64,000 bases of DNA from CAZQDP01 sp964592375 (GTDB lineage Bacteria > Bacillota > Clostridia > RUG12999): assembly GCA_964592375.1 (NCBI GenBank), contig CAZQDP010000004.1, positions 1 to 64,000 on the forward strand, written 5' to 3'. The position numbers and the translations under genes are program-made. The notes under the pieces are model-generated. The model did not search any database and was not told where the DNA came from. It saw only the letters and a program-made list of their open reading frames with translations. Below, in pieces: positions 43,388 through 51,682 of this stretch; position 1 is the first letter of the stretch, and every line of letters starts with the position of its first letter.

Positions 43388-43909
43388 ATGAAAACAAAAG
43401 AAATGGTACTGGCGGCGCTACTTACTGCCATTGCTATTATCATACCCATATTATTTACACCACTGCGCATTGTATTGCCACCCTATCCGTTTACGGCGAC
43501 CATTTCGTCCCATGTTCCCATACTGCTTGCCATGTTTATCAGTCCTGTTGTAGCGGCCATTGTGGCTATCGGTTCGGCCATCGGGTTTTTCTTTGCCGGC
43601 ACGCCAATGCCGGTGGTAGCGAGAGCGGCAAGTCATGTGTTATTTGCTTTTATAGGGGCGATAATGCTTAAAAAAGGCTATAACTTCTGGTTCACATGGG
43701 CCATTAGTGCGGCGGTGCACGGTGTTGCAGAGGCTTTGGTGGTTATTCCTTTTGGTTTTCCACTTAGCACCGTAAGCCTTATTATTGTATTTGGTACCAT
43801 TGCTCATCATAGTGTGGACATAGCGATTGCTTTCCCGATTTACAAGATATTAAAAAGCTCTAAAATTGCAGATTTAGTGGATATCAACTATACGCGATTG
43901 AAAATGTAA
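43388..43909 (+). CDS. ECF-transporter S-component-like membrane protein
   Basis: The 173-residue, very hydrophobic protein has about five to six membrane helices. It starts KTKEMVLAALLTAIAIIIPI, a typical opening of ECF S components (substrate-binding subunits for vitamins or related nutrients). No ATPase or T subunit is present here, so it would rely on a shared ECF module elsewhere. The substrate is unknown. ATG at 43388 follows GGGGGAGGGG; the frame extends upstream but without a site. It sits 48 nt after the propeller gene and could be co-transcribed. Confidence 0.7.
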   Translation: MKTKEMVLAALLTAIAIIIPILFTPLRIVLPPYPFTATISSHVPILLAMFISPVVAAIVAIGSAIGFFFAGTPMPVVARAASHVLFAFIGAIMLKKGYNFWFTWAISAAVHGVAEALVVIPFGFPLSTVSLIIVFGTIAHHSVDIAIAFPIYKILKSSKIADLVDINYTRLKM

Positions 43910-43910
43910 A

Positions 43911-43962
43911 ACCAAAATGGAGCTGTATCACATTAACAAATTGTGTACAGCTCCATTTTGGT
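43911..43962. terminator. Long inverted repeat, probable bidirectional terminator
   Basis: A 17-bp perfect stem (ACCAAAATGGAGCTGTA with its complement) continues, after a one-base bulge, through CACA/TGTG to a 9-nt loop TTAACAAAT. It lies between convergent genes. Flanking T runs are short and interrupted (TTTTACATTTT on the minus side). The stretch 43963-44107 shows nothing else I can support. Confidence 0.65.
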
Positions 43963-44107
43963 ATAATATTTCATCAATTATTTCATCTCATTCCATATTT
44001 TCACGAAATGCCATGTTGCTTTGAAATTTTCGTTTTTTGAGCACTCGTAATTTTGAGGCTTTATGTAACAGGCTTGCTATATCGATTGGTTAAGATGGAA
44101 CAAAAAC

Positions 44108-44671
44108 TCACGCTTGTTGTTCTTTCTCGTCTTCAACCATCTTCATTACGGAAGCGTAAATTTTTTCATAAATGACATCGCCCTTTTTTGATAATATTTT
44201 AGCTATTTTTGTTGCTTCCTCTTTTGTTCCCGCACGAAATGTCAAATTATATAAAATATCGCGACTCTCTTTATAGATGCACGCAACATCGTATTCAATA
44301 TCACCCACCGGAACGATATTGCAGGTATACTCTGCCATTTTATCTTCTCTTTCCGATGCTGCTTTCACATAGTCGGTGAGCATTACCCTCAGCATATTCC
44401 CAAGCCTTTCCTGAAGTTGCTCCAGCGCCTGTTCTCCTTTTGAGGTTAAAGAAAAGTATTTGGTTTTGTTTTCAATATGAGTTCGGAAATAACCAATTTG
44501 ACAAAGCTCAAACAGTGCTTGACGAAAGAAAAAGAAATTCATTTCGCATTCACCAACAGCAATTTCACTGAGTATCTCCTCAGGAATTGTCTTTGGATAT
44601 TTGGAAGCAATATACATCAGTGCAAGCTTCATTGTAAATGGTCTTTTAATAATGGGTTTTATAGAAAACAC
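44108..44671 (-). CDS. DUF4364-like winged-helix regulator
   Basis: The 187-residue protein has an N-terminal winged-helix-like segment (about 15-90: LALMYIASKY, FFRQALFELCQIGYF, TKYFSLTSKGEQALEQL) and a C-terminal alpha/beta half. This pattern fits the Firmicutes DUF4364 family, thought to be transcriptional regulators. The start is uncertain: GTG at 44671 is in frame but sits directly against AGGCGG, and the next in-frame ATG is 13 codons in without a site. The promoter at 44702-44730 supports a short leader. It is divergent from rsmD. Confidence 0.72.
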   Translation of the reverse strand: MFSIKPIIKRPFTMKLALMYIASKYPKTIPEEILSEIAVGECEMNFFFFRQALFELCQIGYFRTHIENKTKYFSLTSKGEQALEQLQERLGNMLRVMLTDYVKAASEREDKMAEYTCNIVPVGDIEYDVACIYKESRDILYNLTFRAGTKEEATKIAKILSKKGDVIYEKIYASVMKMVEDEKEQQA

Positions 44672-44701
44672 CGCCTATCATCTCGATAATGAGCTGTCTT
44701 C

Positions 44702-44730
44702 ATTATAGCATAGCATGTTGTATTATTCAA
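44702..44730 (-). promoter_or_regulatory. Promoter for the DUF4364-like gene
   Basis: Minus strand: TTGAAT (44730-44725), 17-bp spacer, TATAAT (44707-44702). The transcript would start near 44695. Confidence 0.75.
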
Positions 44731-44758
44731 TAACATTTCAATAAAATTTAAAAAGATG

Positions 44759-44787
44759 TTTACAAGTATCAAACATTGTTGTATGAT
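44759..44787 (+). promoter_or_regulatory. Promoter for rsmD-coaD
   Basis: TTTACA (44759-44764), 17-bp spacer, TATGAT (44782-44787), about 35 nt before rsmD. Confidence 0.7.
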
Positions 44788-44821
44788 ATGATAAGAAAAA
44801 TAATGAAGGGAAGAAGGATGT

Positions 44822-45370
44822 ATGAGGGTTATTGCGGGTAGCGCAAAGGGAATGAACTTAAAATGTCCGGACACAATGGAAATTCGTCCTACCTCTGATA
44901 GGGCGAAGGAAGCACTTTTTAATATATTGGCATGGTCGCTTCCCGGCGCCAGAGTATTAGACCTTTTTGCAGGATCGGGATCTCTTGGCATTGAAGCCCT
45001 CAGCAGAGGGGCGGCTGAAGCGGTATTTGTGGATAAACAATCCATGGCCGCGAGTGCCATATCTCAAAACCTAAAGCATACGCATTTAGAGGAAAAAGCT
45101 AAGATTGCAAAGCAGGATGTTGTTGATTTTTTAAGTAGACCAGATAGCCAGTTTGACATCATTTTTTTAGATCCGCCCTACGATAGCGATCTATATGAAA
45201 CAACCATTGAAATGATTGATAAAAATGGTTTTTTGTTTTCTCAAGGCATTGTTGTTGCCGAGAGCGCAAGTAAAAGACAAATGCCCGCATGCATTGGAGG
45301 ACTTTCGTTGCAGGACCGACGTCATTACGGACGAAATATTTTGAATTTTTATCAATATACTATTGATTAA
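44822..45370 (+). CDS. rsmD: 16S rRNA (guanine(966)-N2)-methyltransferase
   Basis: The 182-residue SAM-dependent methyltransferase has the RsmD pattern. It starts MRVIAGSAKGMNLKCP, followed by RPTSDRAKEALFNIL (about 22), motif I LDLFAGSGSLGIEALSRGA (about 45) and the catalytic DPPYDSDLYE (about 118). It modifies 16S rRNA in the small subunit. ATG at 44822 follows AAGGAT. It precedes coaD, an arrangement conserved in many Firmicutes. Confidence 0.94.
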   Translation: MRVIAGSAKGMNLKCPDTMEIRPTSDRAKEALFNILAWSLPGARVLDLFAGSGSLGIEALSRGAAEAVFVDKQSMAASAISQNLKHTHLEEKAKIAKQDVVDFLSRPDSQFDIIFLDPPYDSDLYETTIEMIDKNGFLFSQGIVVAESASKRQMPACIGGLSLQDRRHYGRNILNFYQYTID

Positions 45371-45416
45371 TTTGAAAAAATATTATATAATACGAGGATG
45401 AAGGGAACGTGTACTT

Positions 45417-45893
45417 ATGAAAATTGCCGTATATCCCGGTAGTTTTGACCCTGTAACCAACGGTCATTTGGATATTATTTTGCGTGCCGCAGCGATTTTT
45501 GACAAGGTAATTGTGTCTGTTTTGCAAAACAATAGCAAAACACCTGCCTTTTCCGTGGATGAAAGAGTGGACATGCTATCCAGAGTGACCACTCACATTT
45601 CAAATGTGGAAATAGATACCTTTACAGGCTTGTTGGTGGATTACATCAAACGTGTGGATGCGAATGTCATTATCAAAGGGCTCCGTGCAGTATCTGATTT
45701 TGAATATGAATATCAAATGGCGCTGATGAACAAAAAGTTGTGTCCTGGCGCTGAGACTTTTTTTATGATGACATCTGAAAAATACTCTTTTTTAAGCTCC
45801 AGTATTGTTCGTGAGCTTGGCAGATTTAAAGGCGACTTAAAGGATATTGTGCCGGATGAAATCATTGAAGAAATATATATAAAGCTTGCTTGA
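45417..45893 (+). CDS. coaD: Phosphopantetheine adenylyltransferase
   Basis: The 158-residue protein is a full-length CoaD, which makes dephospho-CoA from ATP and 4'-phosphopantetheine. Motifs: AVYPGSFDPVTNGHLDII (residues 4-21, containing the TxGH nucleotidyltransferase signature), GLRAVSDFEYEYQMALMN (about 88) and SFLSSSIVRELGRFKGDL (about 126, the ISSTxVR-type motif). The gene starts 47 nt after rsmD and overlaps the non-coding leader of the next gene. Confidence 0.97.
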   Translation: MKIAVYPGSFDPVTNGHLDIILRAAAIFDKVIVSVLQNNSKTPAFSVDERVDMLSRVTTHISNVEIDTFTGLLVDYIKRVDANVIIKGLRAVSDFEYEYQMALMNKKLCPGAETFFMMTSEKYSFLSSSIVRELGRFKGDLKDIVPDEIIEEIYIKLA

Positions 45894-45922
45894 TTGAAAA
45901 ATATGATATGGGGTGTAGTGTT

Positions 45923-46357
45923 ATGGAGATTTTGCAAATCATTGAGGAATTGGAAGAAACCATTGACGGTGGGTTGAGTCTGCTGGGTTATTCCATTATG
46001 CGCAAGGAAGAGCTGCTTTCTATGGTAGATGAAATAAGGCTTAAACTTCCCGATGAGATTAAGCAGGCAAAATGGGTCAAGGAAGAGCGTCAGCGTATTT
46101 TATCGGAAGCCCAGGCGGAAGGCGAAACCATTATTCACAATGCAAAGGAACGGGCCATCGCTTTGGTAGACGAGCATGAAATTGCAAAAGCCGCAAAGGC
46201 CCAGGCGGAGGAAATTATGGTAGCTGCCAAGGCGACGGATAATGATATGAGAATAAGAGCCATAAAGTATGCGGATAGCTTGCTCGAAAAAGTGGAAACC
46301 TCATCGGCACTGGTGCTGGATGAAGTTCGCGAAGGTCGTAGACAGCTGAAAAAATAA
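45923..46357 (+). CDS. ATPase subunit-H-like coiled-coil protein
   Basis: The 144-residue, highly charged helical protein has an Ala/Glu/Lys-rich middle (about 50-110, AQAEGETIIHNAKERAIALV) predicted to form a coiled coil. Such proteins, annotated as ATPase or V-ATPase subunit-H-like, often follow coaD in Clostridia; resemblance to DivIVA-type scaffolds is also possible. There is no catalytic motif and the function is unknown. ATG at 45923 is preferred over an upstream ATG at 45890 that overlaps the end of coaD. A terminator follows. Confidence 0.78.
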   Translation: MEILQIIEELEETIDGGLSLLGYSIMRKEELLSMVDEIRLKLPDEIKQAKWVKEERQRILSEAQAEGETIIHNAKERAIALVDEHEIAKAAKAQAEEIMVAAKATDNDMRIRAIKYADSLLEKVETSSALVLDEVREGRRQLKK

Positions 46358-46361
46358 TGAT

Positions 46362-46396
46362 GATAACCGCGTTTTTTGCGCGGTTATCGAATTTTT
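46362..46396 (+). terminator. Terminator after the rsmD-coaD cluster
   Basis: Perfect 10-bp stem GATAACCGCG/CGCGGTTATC with loop TTTTTTG, followed by GAATTTTTAAT. Confidence 0.85.
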
Positions 46397-46464
46397 AATA
46401 TTACAAAGTCATGAAAATGTTTGTGACTTTGTGATTGAGGGAAACAGGTTAAAGGAGAATGTGT

Positions 46465-46923
46465 ATGAAATGTCCTTACTGTGAGTATCTTGAGAGCAAG
46501 GTAATTGATTCCAGACCGACTGAGGAAGGAAGCTCCATTCGTCGCAGAAGAGAATGTCTTTCTTGTGAAAAAAGATTTACCACTTATGAAAAGGTAGAGA
46601 CACTTCCAATTATGGTCATTAAGAAAGACGGAAGCCGTCAGCAATTCGATCGGAATAAAGTTTTAAATGGCTTACTAAGGGCATGTGAAAAGCGTCCCGT
46701 GCCACTTGAAGCACTTGAAAAAACAGTGAATGATATTGAACTGAAGCTGTCTAACTCCTTAGAGCGCGAGGTAACGAGCCGGGTGGTAGGAGAAATGGTC
46801 ATGGAGCACCTAAAAAACTTAGATCAAGTAGCTTATGTACGATTTGCCTCTGTATATCGCGAATTTAAGGACATACATACATTTATGGATGAGCTTGGAA
46901 AGTTATTAATGGATAAAGTATAA
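46465..46923 (+). CDS. nrdR: Transcriptional repressor NrdR
   Basis: The 152-residue protein has the NrdR layout. The zinc ribbon is MKCPYC (Cys 3 and 6) with CLSCEKRF (about 31-38). The ATP-cone follows (about 47-140; VIKKDGSRQQFDRNKVLNGLLRACEKRPV). NrdR senses dATP/ATP and represses ribonucleotide reductase operons. No nrd genes or NrdR boxes are seen nearby. ATG at 46465 has AAAGGAG 7 nt upstream; the ATG at 46459 is too close to that site. Confidence 0.96.
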   Translation: MKCPYCEYLESKVIDSRPTEEGSSIRRRRECLSCEKRFTTYEKVETLPIMVIKKDGSRQQFDRNKVLNGLLRACEKRPVPLEALEKTVNDIELKLSNSLEREVTSRVVGEMVMEHLKNLDQVAYVRFASVYREFKDIHTFMDELGKLLMDKV

Positions 46924-46940
46924 ACAGGGTGGCATGCGAA

Positions 46941-47714
46941 GTGAAAAAGATGGTTTTTGGTATTTGTATTTTCATATTGTTTCAAATGTTTAGCGTCATG
47001 TCCATTTCTGCGCAGCAGCAGGCGGGCATTCCGGTTCTCTTATACCACAATATTGCAGATGTTTTTCCTGAAAACGATCTATTGCTCAATATATCGCCTG
47101 CTCGATTTGAACAGCATATGGATATGCTTGCGAAAAAGGGGTATCATACCATTGATTTTGCACAGTATCAAGCGTGGTTAGAAAAAAAGGCGAGTCTGCC
47201 GGAAAACCCTATTATCATCACCTTTGATGATGGTTATTTAAGTAATTATACCTATGCCTATCCCGTGATAAAAAAATATGGGATGAAATCCACCATTTTT
47301 GTCATCACCTCACGCATGGGAGAAAATGGCACTACATACCCTCATTTCACATGGGAACAGGCGAAAATCATGCAGGAAAGCGGCATCGTTGATATCCAGA
47401 GTCATACACATACTCATCAGCTAATGAATAGGATTGCCATATCCGATGCTATATTCGAGCTGCGAATTTCGAAATATCTCATTGAAAAAAACATGGGAAA
47501 ATCTGTGGATTATTTTGCATTCCCGTATGGTCTGTATTCGCAGGAGGTTCTCAGTGCGGCTCGCAGTGCCGGCTATCGTATTATTAGTAAGGTAGGAGAT
47601 AAAGGTGCCAATCACATAGAGGAGGGCAATCAGCCCGTAAGGCGCCTCACGATTGGAGGCAACCTGTCCGGAGATGATCTCATTGATATGATTGGGAATA
47701 ATCTTTACGACTGA
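46941..47714 (+). CDS. Exported polysaccharide deacetylase
   Basis: The 257-residue protein has a signal peptide (about 1-25, ending SISAQ) and a NodB-type carbohydrate esterase 4 domain. Motifs are VLLYHNIAD (about 32), FDDGYLSNYTYAYP (about 95, catalytic and metal Asp pair), SHTHTHQLM (about 155, metal His) and DYFAFPYGLY (about 190). It probably removes acetyl groups from peptidoglycan or another surface glycan. The start is GTG at 46941, 8 nt after AGGGTGG; GTG at 46929 would overlap that site. It lies 17 nt after nrdR and 8 nt before the binding-protein gene. Confidence 0.9.
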   Translation: MKKMVFGICIFILFQMFSVMSISAQQQAGIPVLLYHNIADVFPENDLLLNISPARFEQHMDMLAKKGYHTIDFAQYQAWLEKKASLPENPIIITFDDGYLSNYTYAYPVIKKYGMKSTIFVITSRMGENGTTYPHFTWEQAKIMQESGIVDIQSHTHTHQLMNRIAISDAIFELRISKYLIEKNMGKSVDYFAFPYGLYSQEVLSAARSAGYRIISKVGDKGANHIEEGNQPVRRLTIGGNLSGDDLIDMIGNNLYD

Positions 47715-47722
47715 GGAAAAGT

Positions 47723-49306
47723 ATGAAAAGAGTAATAATATACATTGTTTTTGCATTGATGCTGTCCGGCTGCAACAAGGAGTCGGGCAGTCTTTCTGTG
47801 CCGGAAGCAGGTGCATCTCCGAGTGTGACTACTGCAAAATTGATGGAGGGCGGCACGCTAAATATTTGCTCCGTTCGGCCCGATACCTTTAATCCCCTTA
47901 TTGCGAAGTATGAATCGGTACGAGATTTTCTGGATTTAATATATGAGCCACTTTTTTCTTATGATAGTGAAATGCGACCCATCCCAGTGCTGGCCCAAAG
48001 CTATATCATACAAGACGGAGGTAAAAAATTCATCATTACGCTAAAAAAAGGAATTCGTTGGCATGATGAGAGTGAATTTACCGCCAAAGATGTTGAATAC
48101 ACCTTCAAAGCCATTATGAAGGAAGAAAATCAATCCATCTATAAGGAACAATTAAGTGATGTGCGTCAAATCAAAGTCTTAGATCATTATACATTGGAGT
48201 TTTCCCTACAATCCCCCTTGGCAGGCTGGATTGGAGAACTTTATTTCCCCATCATACAAGCGCAAAAATCAATCGATTTATTGCCCTTAAAAAGTGCATT
48301 CCTTCCAATTGGAACTGGAAAATATAGATATGAGGAACATGAATTTCTAAAAAAAGTGACGCTCGTAAGAAACGAAAGCTGGTGGCAAGAGATAAAGCCG
48401 CATATTGCAAATGTTGTTGTCCAGGTACTTCCGGATGAAAATGTGGTTTTTAATGCTTTTGGTGCGAACAGTGTGGATGTAGCCAGGGTTTCGCAGTCGC
48501 AGGTAGGAAAGTTTATGGCAAAAAGCAATGCAAGTTCTCTTTTAATGCCATCCAATGTATACTCTTATCTTGGCATTCAATTAAACAATGAAATATTAAA
48601 AAGCATCTATGTGCGCAGGGCAATTTATATTGCATTGAGCAAGAAAAAACTGGAAGAAACTATTTTTTCAGATGGTGCGGTCGGTGCGAAAACGCCAATT
48701 CATCCTTTTTCCCCATACTATATCGGCGCAGAATTGCAGGAGGATGTTAAAGCGTTACTTTTAGCAGAAGGCTATGTGCCCGGTAGCAATGGTAACTTTA
48801 TGAAAGATGGCAAGAAATTGTCTTTCAGTCTCATTGTCAATGAGGACAATATAACCAAATGCACTGCCGCAGACTGCATTTCTCAGATACTGAAGGAATA
48901 TGGCATTGAGATTATTGTCAAGCGGCTTACTTGGGAAAAATATATGGAAGCCATAACCAGTGGAAAATACGACCTTTATTTTGGCGAAACCAAAATAAAA
49001 ATGAACTATGATTTGGGATTTTTATTGCGCGAAGGTGGAAGCCAGAATTATGGTGGATATATATCTGCGCGGATGAACGATGCAATAGACAGCGCACTTC
49101 GTTCGGAAAATGAAGATATGATGAAATCGTCACTTACAACAATACAGCAAATCTTTATAGAAGATCTGCCGCATATTCCTCTTTATTTCAGGCATACACG
49201 CATTGTGTATGATGCCTCCAGGGTAGCCGCCGAAAGCGTAGTCGATTGTGGGAATATGTATGCCTCCATTGCAGATTGGTATATCAAAATCCGAAAAGGA
49301 AAGTGA
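47723..49306 (+). CDS. Solute-binding lipoprotein, oligopeptide/nickel type (SBP family 5)
   Basis: The 527-residue lipoprotein has a signal with lipobox LSGC (Cys about 17). It belongs to extracellular binding protein family 5: GGTLNICSVRPDTFNPL (about 44), ITLKKGIRWHDESEFTAKDVEYTFK (in two parts, about 107) and YVRRAIYIALSKKKLEETIF are the usual patterns. It would present oligopeptides or a similar solute to an ABC importer, but no permease or ATPase genes adjoin it. GAGGAAAAG precedes the ATG. It ends 2 nt before pcrA. Confidence 0.9.
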   Translation: MKRVIIYIVFALMLSGCNKESGSLSVPEAGASPSVTTAKLMEGGTLNICSVRPDTFNPLIAKYESVRDFLDLIYEPLFSYDSEMRPIPVLAQSYIIQDGGKKFIITLKKGIRWHDESEFTAKDVEYTFKAIMKEENQSIYKEQLSDVRQIKVLDHYTLEFSLQSPLAGWIGELYFPIIQAQKSIDLLPLKSAFLPIGTGKYRYEEHEFLKKVTLVRNESWWQEIKPHIANVVVQVLPDENVVFNAFGANSVDVARVSQSQVGKFMAKSNASSLLMPSNVYSYLGIQLNNEILKSIYVRRAIYIALSKKKLEETIFSDGAVGAKTPIHPFSPYYIGAELQEDVKALLLAEGYVPGSNGNFMKDGKKLSFSLIVNEDNITKCTAADCISQILKEYGIEIIVKRLTWEKYMEAITSGKYDLYFGETKIKMNYDLGFLLREGGSQNYGGYISARMNDAIDSALRSENEDMMKSSLTTIQQIFIEDLPHIPLYFRHTRIVYDASRVAAESVVDCGNMYASIADWYIKIRKGK

Positions 49307-49308
49307 GT

Positions 49309-51645
49309 ATGCACGAATTTTTTAACCTAAAGAAAAAAATACTGGAAAATGAATATCAGCATTTGAATGCGCCTCAAAAAGAAGCAGTCTTTACCTCAGG
49401 ATGTCCTATGCTCATCTTGGCGGGTGCCGGAAGTGGAAAGACCACTACGGTTGTTCATAAAATAGCATATATTATTAGATATGGAAATGCCTATTATAGC
49501 AATGAAATGCCAAGTCATTTGACTCCTCAGGATATTGCACGTATGGAGCAGGAAGCCTTGTCCGGCATAGCCCCCGGGGAGCAAACATTATCACTTATCA
49601 GAACGCAAACGGTTATGCCTTACCGCATATTGGCATTTACCTTTACAAATAAAGCCGCAAAAGAAATGCGCGAGAGAATTGGCAGAATGCTGGGAGATAC
49701 GGCAAATGACATTTGGATGGGAACATTTCATTCCATGTGTGTTCGAATTTTGCGAAGAGATATTGAAAGGTTAGATGGGTATAATCGAAATTTTGTAATT
49801 TATGATACGGATGACCAGAAGGTTGTGATAAAGAGCTGTTTAAATCAGCTTGGCATCAGCGACAGAGAGTTTACCCCTAAGGATATTGCACAAATTATCG
49901 GTCGTGCAAAGGATGTTTTAATGTCGCCGGAGGAGTTTTTAAAATCATATCACGGTGATTATAAAATGAGTATTGCGGGCCAGATATACAAGCTGTATCA
50001 AAAAAAACTGAAGGAAAATAATGCGCTTGATTTCGATGATATTATCATTTTGACCATTGAACTTTTTGAAAAGAACCAAGAGATATGGGAACATTATAGC
50101 AAACGCTTTGAATATGTATTTGTGGATGAATATCAAGACACAAATGCGGCCCAGTATAGACTCATTTCACTGCTGAGTGATTACCATAAAAACTTATGTG
50201 TGGTAGGGGATGACGACCAGTCCATTTATGGCTGGCGAGGAGCCGATATTCGGAATATTATAGAATTTGAAAAGCAATATCCAAATTGTAAGGTTATTAA
50301 GCTGGAGCAGAATTATCGCTCTACTTCCACCATATTGGATGCTGCAAACCAAGTGATTTCTCGCAATAAAAATAGAAAAAGCAAAAAGCTATGGACACAG
50401 AACGAGATTGGAGAAAAAATTACGCTCTACCCTGCCATAGACGAAAGAGATGAAGCGTACTACATAGCAAATGCAGTCAGTGAGTTTTGTAAAAAGCAAG
50501 GAAAGAAGTATTCGGATTTTGCAGTGCTTTACAGAACAAATGCACAATCTCGAATTGTGGAGGACAGTTTCATAAGAGAAGGAATTCCATATAAAATCGT
50601 GGGTGGTCTGCGATTTTACGAAAGAAAAGAAATTAAGGATCTAATGGCATATTTGCGCCTTGTGCAGAATTCCAGTGATAATGTGAGCTTTAAAAGAATT
50701 ATCAATTTGCCAAGAAGAGGAATTGGGGAGACGAGCGTAGCCAAAATCGAGGCTCTGAGCAACGAGCAAGAAATCGGAATGTACGAAGTATTAAAAAGTG
50801 CGCAGCGCCTCGGTTCGGACCGGAGCGCAAGTGCGCAAGAGGGGTTCATCCAGCTCATTGAGCAGCTTCGCGAGCAAAAGGATGCCATGAGTGCTTCTGC
50901 ATTTATCGGAGCGGTGATTGAAGCATCTGCGCTCATGCAGGAATACAAAAAAGAGGGCGAAGTGGAAGCGCAGGCGCGTTATGAAAATATGCAGGAGTTA
51001 GTATCCGTTGCAAAAGAAATGGAAAAGAGAGAACCATCCACCCTGTTGGAAGATTTTTTAGCCTATACATCTTTACTTGCAGATGTAGATACCGTGGAGG
51101 ATATCGATGAAAGTGTTACCCTCATGACCATGCACAGTGCAAAAGGTCTTGAATATCCTGTTGTTTTTGTCATTGGTATGGAGGAAGGATTGTTTCCAAG
51201 GGTTGGGGATTTTTACCAAGACGATAGCGAAATTGAGGAGGAGCGCCGCCTTTGTTATGTTGCCATTACAAGAGCAAAGGAGAAATTATTCCTTATTCAT
51301 GCTTCCTCGCGTATGATTTATGGGAAGACAAACCTTGCAAGACCATCACGGTTTCTGAAAGAAATTCCTCAGGAAGTACTCACCGGTCTTGTTCAAAAAT
51401 CCATAGCTTCTGTGCTTGTGCAAAAGCCTGAAGCTTCCTATAATTTTAGGAAGGCTGCAAAAACGGCTCCGAGTGCTATAGCTAGCTTAGAGAGCTTTAT
51501 AAAGGGAGATGCCGTTTCCCATAAAAAATTTGGCAAGGGTTTTGTTGTGGAGATTACCACAGCAGGCGGGATTGTGGTACTAGCAGTAGACTTTAAGGAG
51601 CATGGCAGAAAAAATTTGATTGCATCATCCGTAACAAAAGATTAA
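49309..51645 (+). CDS. pcrA: UvrD/PcrA-type superfamily 1A DNA helicase
   Basis: The 778-residue protein has the SF1A motifs. A Q-like LNAPQKEAV opens the core. Motif I is AGAGSGKTTTV (about 37), Ia FTFTNKAAKEMRERI (about 108), II YVFVDEYQDTN (about 269) and III VVGDDDQSIYGWRGAD (about 296). Motif IV is EQNYRST, V is TMHSAKGLEYPVVFV (about 605) and VI is RRLCYVAITRAKEKL (about 645). A C-terminal Tudor-like region (VSHKKFGKGFVVEI) is present. Length and order fit PcrA. ATG at 49309 follows GGAAAGTGAG within the 3' end of the preceding gene. Confidence 0.93.
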   Translation: MHEFFNLKKKILENEYQHLNAPQKEAVFTSGCPMLILAGAGSGKTTTVVHKIAYIIRYGNAYYSNEMPSHLTPQDIARMEQEALSGIAPGEQTLSLIRTQTVMPYRILAFTFTNKAAKEMRERIGRMLGDTANDIWMGTFHSMCVRILRRDIERLDGYNRNFVIYDTDDQKVVIKSCLNQLGISDREFTPKDIAQIIGRAKDVLMSPEEFLKSYHGDYKMSIAGQIYKLYQKKLKENNALDFDDIIILTIELFEKNQEIWEHYSKRFEYVFVDEYQDTNAAQYRLISLLSDYHKNLCVVGDDDQSIYGWRGADIRNIIEFEKQYPNCKVIKLEQNYRSTSTILDAANQVISRNKNRKSKKLWTQNEIGEKITLYPAIDERDEAYYIANAVSEFCKKQGKKYSDFAVLYRTNAQSRIVEDSFIREGIPYKIVGGLRFYERKEIKDLMAYLRLVQNSSDNVSFKRIINLPRRGIGETSVAKIEALSNEQEIGMYEVLKSAQRLGSDRSASAQEGFIQLIEQLREQKDAMSASAFIGAVIEASALMQEYKKEGEVEAQARYENMQELVSVAKEMEKREPSTLLEDFLAYTSLLADVDTVEDIDESVTLMTMHSAKGLEYPVVFVIGMEEGLFPRVGDFYQDDSEIEEERRLCYVAITRAKEKLFLIHASSRMIYGKTNLARPSRFLKEIPQEVLTGLVQKSIASVLVQKPEASYNFRKAAKTAPSAIASLESFIKGDAVSHKKFGKGFVVEITTAGGIVVLAVDFKEHGRKNLIASSVTKD

Positions 51646-51682
51646 AAGGTCCATTAGGCAATACCCGAAAGGTTGATGATAT

